A DNA stretch of 48,837 bases from DASYAE01 sp036501535 (GTDB lineage: Bacteria > Actinomycetota > Actinomycetes > Streptomycetales > Catenulisporaceae), in NCBI GenBank assembly GCA_036501535.1, contig DASYAE010000101.1, forward strand, positions 1 through 48,837, in the 5' to 3' direction. A program made the position numbers and the translations under genes. This document shows positions 42,204-48,837 of the stretch, piece after piece; position 1 is the stretch's first letter; each line of letters opens with the position of its first letter. The notes below the pieces were generated by a model. It did not search any database and was not told where the DNA came from. It saw only the letters and a program-made list of their open reading frames with translations.

Positions 42204-43088
42204 ATGGCGGTGCGACGCGTCCGGCTCGGCGTTTTCAGCCCTTCGGTGCTGCTCGAGGTCGCGGCGCGCACCGGCGCGTTCGCGCAGGCGGGCCTGAGCG
42301 TCGAGGAGGTGCCGGTCGGCTCCTCGCCGAAGCAGTTCGCCCGGCTGCTCTCCGGCGAGCTCGACGCGGCGTTCACCAGCCCCGACAACGTGTTCGCGTA
42401 CCGCGACGCCGCGACGAACCCGTTGGGCGTGCCGGTCGACGTCCGCATCCTGGCGGCCGTGGACCGGGGGCTGGGCCTGTCGCTGTTCGCCGAGGCCGGC
42501 GCCGAGGCGGCCGACCTGTCCGGCTCGGTGCTCGGCGTCGACGCGGCGGGCACGGGATTCGCCCTGGTGGCATATGAGCTGTTGGCGCGTCAGGGGCTGT
42601 GCCGGGGGCGGGACTACCGGGTCGAGGCCATCGGATCGACGCCGATGCGCGCCGATGCGCTGATCGCCGGGCGCTGCACGATGACCGTGCTCAACGCCGG
42701 CAGCGACCTGCGCGCCGAGGCCGCAGGCTGCACCCGGCTCGGCCGGGTCTCGTCCCTCGGTAGCTACATCGGCACCGTGCTCGCCGCGCCGGGCGACGCG
42801 GTCGACGCCGCCGACGCGAACGGATCCACGACGTTCTCCGCTCTGACGCGAGCGATCACGCAGACCTCCCACAGGCTCGCGGACGGCGAGCTCCAGGCAC
42901 AGGCCATTGACATTGCCGTCGAGCGGCTCGGCCTCGACCGGGCCTGGGCCGCACGCTACGCGGCGACGCTCGCCGACCCCGCGGAAGGGCTCGTCCCGGA
43001 CGGAAGCCTCGACCCGGCCGCGCTCGACACGCTGCGCCGGCTGCGCGAGCGGCACGCCGGGGCCGCGATCAGCGGGGACCGGGAGTGA
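42204..43088 (+). CDS. NMT1/ThiY-like periplasmic-binding-fold protein without signal peptide
   Basis: 294 aa. The sequence reads as a substrate-binding protein of the NMT1/SsuA class: RVRLGVFSPSVLLEVAARTGAFAQAGL, the stretch SPKQFARLLSGELDAAFTSPDNVFAYR, and LSGSVLGVDAAGTGFALVAYELL. No signal peptide or lipobox is present with the ATG at 42204 (GGGGAG 6 nt upstream), so it is probably cytoplasmic. It could bind an effector or perform an enzymatic step on a pyrimidine- or amide-like compound. It is coupled by GTGA to the LacI regulator. Confidence 0.78.
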   Translation: MAVRRVRLGVFSPSVLLEVAARTGAFAQAGLSVEEVPVGSSPKQFARLLSGELDAAFTSPDNVFAYRDAATNPLGVPVDVRILAAVDRGLGLSLFAEAGAEAADLSGSVLGVDAAGTGFALVAYELLARQGLCRGRDYRVEAIGSTPMRADALIAGRCTMTVLNAGSDLRAEAAGCTRLGRVSSLGSYIGTVLAAPGDAVDAADANGSTTFSALTRAITQTSHRLADGELQAQAIDIAVERLGLDRAWAARYAATLADPAEGLVPDGSLDPAALDTLRRLRERHAGAAISGDRE

Positions 43089-44212
43089 CCAGCCGGCCGG
43101 ACGGGCCCGACGCAGCACAGCCCTACAATCCTGAGGTGCGACGACCAACCCTGCGGGACGTGGCCGACGGCGCCGGAGTCCACCCGGCCACCGCCTCCCG
43201 CGCGCTGAATCCCTCCACCCGGCACCTGGTCAGCCGGGGCACGGTCGAGCGCGTGGACCGGGTCGCCACGACCCTCGGCTACCGGGTCAACCCGGTGGCG
43301 CGCAGCCTGAAGACCGCGCGGTCCTCCAGCGTGGGGCTGATCGTCCCCGACCTGACGAACCCGCTCTTCCCGCCGATCGTGCGCGGCGTCGAGGACGTGC
43401 TCGGCGCAGTCGGGTACAGCGCCTGGATAGTCAACACGGACAACGATCCCGCGCGCGAGGCCGCCGCGGTCGAGGCGATGCGGGAGCGCAACGTCGAGGG
43501 CTTCGTGTTCGCCACCGCGCGGCTGGAGCATCCGCTGGTCGAGCAGCTCGCCGCCGCCGACGTGCCGCTCGTCCTGGTCAACCGGCGGGTGGCGCGGGCC
43601 GACATCCCATCGGTGACCTCTGACGACGCATCGGGAATGCTGATGGCGGTGCGGCACCTGGCCGGGCTCGGCCACGAGCGCATAGCGCACCTGGCCGGCC
43701 CGCAGGACCTGTCCACCGGCGTGGCCCGGCTGCGCGCCTTCCGCCAGGCGCTGGAGGACCACGGCCTGCCGGGCGCGCCGGAGCGGATCGTGACCTGCAC
43801 GGCGTGGAACCAGGCGGCCGGCGCTGAGGGCACCGACCGGCTGTTCGACTCGGGCGCCGACTTCACCGCGGTGCTGGCCGGCAACGACCTGCTGGCGCTC
43901 GGCTGCTACGACGCCCTGGCCCGCCGGGGACTGCGCTGCCCCGAGGACGTCAGCGTCGTCGGCTTCAACGACATGCCGTTCATCGACCGCTTCAGCCCGC
44001 CGATGACCAGCGTGCGCATCGCGCACTACGAGATCGGCGCCGAGGCCGCGCGGCTGCTGCTCGAGGAACTGCGCGAGCCGGGCCGCCACCCCCGCTCGAT
44101 CGTGCTCCCGCTCAAACTGTGCGTGCGCGGCTCGACCGCCCCGCCCGCCTCCGGTCAGCCGCAGGCGCAGTCGCAGTCCCGCGCACGCGGTCGCAGCCGC
44201 TCAGCGAGCTGA
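43085..44212 (+). CDS. LacI-family transcriptional regulator of the catabolic regulon
   Basis: 375 aa. The helix-turn-helix is PTLRDVADGAGVHPATASRALN (about 21-42), followed by the hinge region GYRVNPVARSLKT and a type I periplasmic-binding effector domain (VGLIVPDLTNPLFPPIVRGVED, DLSTGVARLRAFRQAL, FTAVLAGNDLLALGCYDAL, VSVVGFNDMPF). The C-terminal ~25 residues are Gln/Arg/Ser-rich. The GTG start lies in a GTGA overlap with the NMT1-like gene. Three identical LacI-type palindromes in front of the surrounding units make it the likely repressor of all three, including its own. The inducer should be the imported compound or a metabolite of it. Confidence 0.92.
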   Translation: MTSRPDGPDAAQPYNPEVRRPTLRDVADGAGVHPATASRALNPSTRHLVSRGTVERVDRVATTLGYRVNPVARSLKTARSSSVGLIVPDLTNPLFPPIVRGVEDVLGAVGYSAWIVNTDNDPAREAAAVEAMRERNVEGFVFATARLEHPLVEQLAAADVPLVLVNRRVARADIPSVTSDDASGMLMAVRHLAGLGHERIAHLAGPQDLSTGVARLRAFRQALEDHGLPGAPERIVTCTAWNQAAGAEGTDRLFDSGADFTAVLAGNDLLALGCYDALARRGLRCPEDVSVVGFNDMPFIDRFSPPMTSVRIAHYEIGAEAARLLLEELREPGRHPRSIVLPLKLCVRGSTAPPASGQPQAQSQSRARGRSRSAS

Positions 44213-44244
44213 GTATCAGCATACTGTTAATGCAGCTAAACCGC

Positions 44245-45801
44245 TCAGCCTTGCCGGCCCGGCCCGAACCAGGTCGTGAGGGCTCTCCGCAGCGCGGCGG
44301 TGTCGGGCGCGGAGCCGGCGGCGGCCGCCCAGGCGACATGCCCGTCGGGGCGGATCAGGAGCGCGGCGGGGGCGCGGATCTCGCCGACCGCCGGGACCGG
44401 CCAGCTGTCGTCCTCGCTACGTGCCTCGACGATGTCGACGCGATCGGCCCAGCCCTCGGCCGCCGCAACCAACTCGGCGCTGCCGCGCAGGTCAAGCAGG
44501 ACGGGGCGGGCGGCGTGCAGCAGCTCGTACACATAGGTCTCGCCGTCCGGGGTCTTGAGGTCGGCGTCGGGGACCCGGCGGCCCACCAGCGGATGGTCGC
44601 CATCGAGCGAGTACTTGATATCCAGCCCGGTCAGCATCCCGCACAGGTGCCGATTGACGTCGTCGAACACGAGGAGCCCCCCGAACACGTCGCGCAGCGC
44701 GTCGGACTGGACGCCGGGACGGGCCAGGGCCGCCTGCGCCCGGGTGTTGTGCAGCACGCGCTCCGCGACGGGGTGGCGCTCGGCGTGATAACTGTCCAGC
44801 AGGCTCTCCGGCGCTTGGCCGCGCACCACCGAGCCGAGCTTCCAGCCGAGGTTGACCGCGTCCTGAACGCCCATGTTCAGACCCTGCCCGCCGGCCGGGA
44901 AGTGGATGTGCGCCGCGTCGCCCGCCAGCAGCACCCGGCCCTCCCGGTACGTGGAGGCCTGCCGCGCGGCGTCGCCGAACCGGGAGACCCACCGCGGGCT
45001 GTGCATGCCCCAGTCCGTGCCCGCGAGCCTGATCAGCGAGTCGCGCAGCTGCTCGAACGTCGCGGGCTCGTCCCGGTCCGCGACGTGGTCGTACTCTGAC
45101 GTGATGACCCGGTACCAGCCCGGCTCGAAGGCGATCACCGAATAGTCGCCGCCCGGGACGCGCCGCACCCAGATGTAGTCCTCGGGCAGGTCGGGCAGCT
45201 CGACGTCGCCGATCAGCGCGGTCATCGTGGCGGGAGTTCCGGGGAAGCCGATGCCCGACAGCTTGCGCACCGCGCTGCGCCCGCCGTCACAGCCCACGAG
45301 GTAGCGGGCGCGCAGTGTCGCGGGTTCCGAGTCCGCGTCCGCATCCACCGCATCCACCGCATCCACCGCGCCCAGCTCGACCGTCACGCCGTCCGCGTCC
45401 TGGCGGATCCCGCTCACCTCGGCCGACCAGCGCACCTGCACGCCGAACTCGGCGGCCCGCTGCTCGAGCAGCCGCTCGATGGCGGACTGCAGGATCATCA
45501 GCGGGAGCGGGTGCCTGGACTCGGACTCGTCGAAGTCCAGCCAGAGCCCGGAGAAGTGGCCCACCGACTGCAGCTCGCCGACCTCCAGGAAGCGGTCCAG
45601 GATGCCGCGCTGGTCCAGCACCTCCAGGGTGCGGGAGTGCATCCCGCCGGCGCGCGACTCGCCGGTCCGCCCTGCGAGCCGGTCGACTATCACCACCTCG
45701 GCGCCCGCCAGCCGCAGCTCGCAGGCGAGCATCAGCCCCGTCGGCCCGGCGCCCGCGACCACCACGTCCGTGTCCATGCCGTCCATGCCGGTGTGTCCCA
45801 C
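44245..45801 (-). CDS. FAD-dependent aromatic monooxygenase (rifampicin monooxygenase/PHBH type)
   Basis: 518 aa. The FAD motif GAGPTGLMLACEL begins near residue 18, YLVGCDGGRSAVRK is the DG motif and VLLAGDAAHIHFPAGGQGLN the GD motif. The C-terminal thioredoxin-like domain (PDGHVAWAA...) is as in Rox-type enzymes. It hydroxylates aromatic or polyketide substrates with NAD(P)H and oxygen; it may be a resistance or tailoring enzyme, or part of aromatic degradation. GTG at 45801 follows GAGGGG by 6 nt and is preferred; ATG codons at 45786 and 45777 are alternatives. A short acidic stretch (VDAVDAVDADAD) comes from a DNA microrepeat. Confidence 0.9.
   Translation of the reverse strand: MGHTGMDGMDTDVVVAGAGPTGLMLACELRLAGAEVVIVDRLAGRTGESRAGGMHSRTLEVLDQRGILDRFLEVGELQSVGHFSGLWLDFDESESRHPLPLMILQSAIERLLEQRAAEFGVQVRWSAEVSGIRQDADGVTVELGAVDAVDAVDADADSEPATLRARYLVGCDGGRSAVRKLSGIGFPGTPATMTALIGDVELPDLPEDYIWVRRVPGGDYSVIAFEPGWYRVITSEYDHVADRDEPATFEQLRDSLIRLAGTDWGMHSPRWVSRFGDAARQASTYREGRVLLAGDAAHIHFPAGGQGLNMGVQDAVNLGWKLGSVVRGQAPESLLDSYHAERHPVAERVLHNTRAQAALARPGVQSDALRDVFGGLLVFDDVNRHLCGMLTGLDIKYSLDGDHPLVGRRVPDADLKTPDGETYVYELLHAARPVLLDLRGSAELVAAAEGWADRVDIVEARSEDDSWPVPAVGEIRAPAALLIRPDGHVAWAAAAGSAPDTAALRRALTTWFGPGRQG
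45341..45367. repeat. three tandem copies of a 9-bp unit inside the monooxygenase
   Basis: GCATCCACC is repeated three times head to tail and encodes Val-Asp-Ala repeats in a surface loop. The number of units could vary between strains without breaking the frame. Confidence 0.8.
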
Positions 45802-45920
45802 GTCGTTTCCCCTCACTCCGCTGCGCCTGTCACGCCGTCAGATCACCTCAACGGTCACGGATGCGGATTCAGCTGGTCAAGACACCGCCGAAGCGGGTAC
45901 ACGGCAGGCCACGGCCGAGC

Positions 45921-45948
45921 CCGGGCGTCCCGCCGGCGGGACGCCCGG
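45921..45948. terminator. 28-bp perfect palindrome between divergent genes
   Basis: Two 14-nt arms (45921-45934 and 45935-45948) with no spacer, entirely GC-rich, lying between the monooxygenase start and the isocitrate dehydrogenase. As no gene converges here, it is either an operator or part of the untranslated leader; a terminator for an upstream plus-strand transcript is also possible. Confidence 0.4.
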
Positions 45949-46013
45949 CGCCGCGCGGAAGATCTCCGAAACCGCGCGGGGGGCCGGTGCCCGGAAACCC
46001 CGGATACGAGATA

Positions 46014-46027
46014 TCTTGATGTCGAGA
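46014..46027. promoter_or_regulatory. imperfect palindrome in the icd leader, possible operator
   Basis: TCTTGATGTCGAGA is an inverted repeat of the form TCTYGA-N2-TCRAGA, 27 bp before the isocitrate dehydrogenase start. I believe similar palindromes occur before citric-acid-cycle genes in actinomycetes, but cannot name the regulator. Confidence 0.45.
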
Positions 46028-46054
46028 CGATTCAGACGTGAAGCGGAGTACCCG

Positions 46055-48274
<2,220 letters not shown>

Positions 48275-48837
48275 CCCCTGCTGGCTCTCGACGCTCCTCG
48301 GCTGACCGGGTCTGGACCAGGCCCGGAATATCCCGCCTCGTGCTCGTGCTCATGCCCGTACTCGCTGCTGGCTGCGTGCTGCTTGCTGCCGCCGGTTTGG
48401 CGTGGCGGGAAGATCAAAATCGCCTCCGGCGGGCCCTCCGCTGAGATTGGGGGGCGGGGGTTGGGTGGGTTGAGCTGGGGTTTTGTTGGGTGTGGGTGGG
48501 TCGGTCGGGGGCTCTCCGCGTCGGTCACCAAGGCGTATCAGTTTTCTGCCAGGGATGCAAACGGTGAGGCTGTTTGCATCCCTGGCAGAAAACTGATGCG
48601 GGCTGCGCCTGCCCGACGCGGAGAGCCCCCGCCCTCGCTCGAGTGGTGGGCTGCGCCCGGCGAAGGATCCGGGGCTGGTTTGGCCTGGCGGGTGCGGTGG
48701 GGTGGGGGAGATGGTTGGTTTGGGTTCGGCAGCGCGGCGGATTTTTGCATCGGATCGCAGTGCCGTGCGGTTTTCTGGTTTCCCTGTCTGGGCAACGAAT
48801 CGGGTGTTGGGGAAGTTCCCGGAATTATCCGCTGGTT
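48275..48837. other. gene-free right end of the window
   Basis: No supported gene in 563 bp. Just beyond the icd stop, 48307-48327 is a short near-palindrome (CCGGGTCTGG/CCAGGCCCGG) that may end the icd message. The stretch 48445-48510 is strongly G/T-rich on the plus strand, and the large nested inverted repeat follows. Confidence 0.6.
48506..48631. repeat. large nested inverted repeat (fold-back structure)
   Basis: An inner perfect 26-bp inverted repeat (48537-48562 with 48572-48597, 9-nt loop) is framed by an outer perfect 19-bp inverted repeat (48506-48524 with 48613-48631). The segments between inner and outer arms pair only in part (AGGCG at 48531-48535 with CGCCT at 48606-48610). The inner arms are less GC-rich than the surroundings. 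The whole 126 bp could fold into a single long hairpin or cruciform. There is no transposase, and no target duplication is visible. Confidence 0.85.

Noticed and set aside
44213..44244. Terminator between the LacI and monooxygenase genes
   Set aside because: Only short AT-containing inverted bits are present in the 32 bp; no stable stem could be drawn.
45479..46054. N-terminal extension of isocitrate dehydrogenase
   Set aside because: The extra 192 codons run antisense through the monooxygenase gene; the conserved N-terminus starts at 46055 with its own ribosome binding site.
48538..48795. 85-codon open frame across the nested inverted repeat
   Set aside because: Its translation includes both arms of the hairpin and is Pro/Ser-rich without a start signal.

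Overview
The window is high-GC DNA with dense, tightly overlapping genes, frequent GTG/TTG starts and GTGA or ATGA stop-start overlaps. An ECF sigma factor, an STAS protein, CBM2-tagged secreted esterases, a monomeric isocitrate dehydrogenase and NLR-like NTPases all fit a filamentous actinomycete (Streptomyces or Catenulispora-type). No marker allows a genus call.

Region 1, about 0.2-29.2 kb, is a nonribosomal peptide locus. Three separate C-A-PCP proteins are present: 25847-29200 and 22638-25847, coupled on the minus strand, and 3016-6351, which begins another minus-strand run with two acyl-CoA dehydrogenases and an APS kinase. Between them lie a BtrH-like protein, a two-domain beta-sandwich protein, a free-standing thioester reductase, a PLP enzyme, a GNAT acetyltransferase, and an SbnA/SbnB pair that makes L-2,3-diaminopropionate (Dap) with an FkbM methyltransferase. 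A plus-strand set encodes an OTC-family carbamoyltransferase, a SyrP/TauD-type dioxygenase and a VOC protein. Dap synthesis, carbamoyl transfer and acyl-CoA dehydrogenase-type desaturation together resemble the ureidoalanine/ureidodehydroalanine logic of tuberactinomycins and the ureidoalanine of zwittermicin, but the module set differs. The A domain of 22638-25847 reads as a serine code; the other two codes are unusual. A regulatory island (STAS protein, 212-aa protein, ECF sigma factor, 87-aa protein; 12.1-14.1 kb) and a divergent pair of secreted SGNH esterases (19.7-22.6 kb) interrupt the cluster.

Region 2, 29.4-31.4 kb, is a two-gene NLR-like operon. A small helical protein ends in a short motif, and the overlapping STAND NTPase begins with nearly the same motif. 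This is the layout of bacterial amyloid-signalling effector/NLR pairs, likely a regulated cell-death or defence module.

Region 3, 31.5-44.2 kb, is a catabolic regulon. It holds a beta-hydroxyacid dehydrogenase, an M24-fold enzyme, and E1 alpha and beta of a 2-oxoacid dehydrogenase on the plus strand. On the minus strand are a complete branched-chain-amino-acid-type ABC importer and an alpha/beta (C-C) hydrolase. On the plus strand again are an NMT1-like binding protein and a LacI regulator. The same 12-bp palindrome GCAATCGATTGC lies in front of all three transcription units, so the LacI protein probably controls them together.

Region 4, 44.2-48.8 kb, holds an FAD monooxygenase of the rifampicin-monooxygenase type, a monomeric NADP isocitrate dehydrogenase, and a gene-free end containing a large nested inverted repeat.
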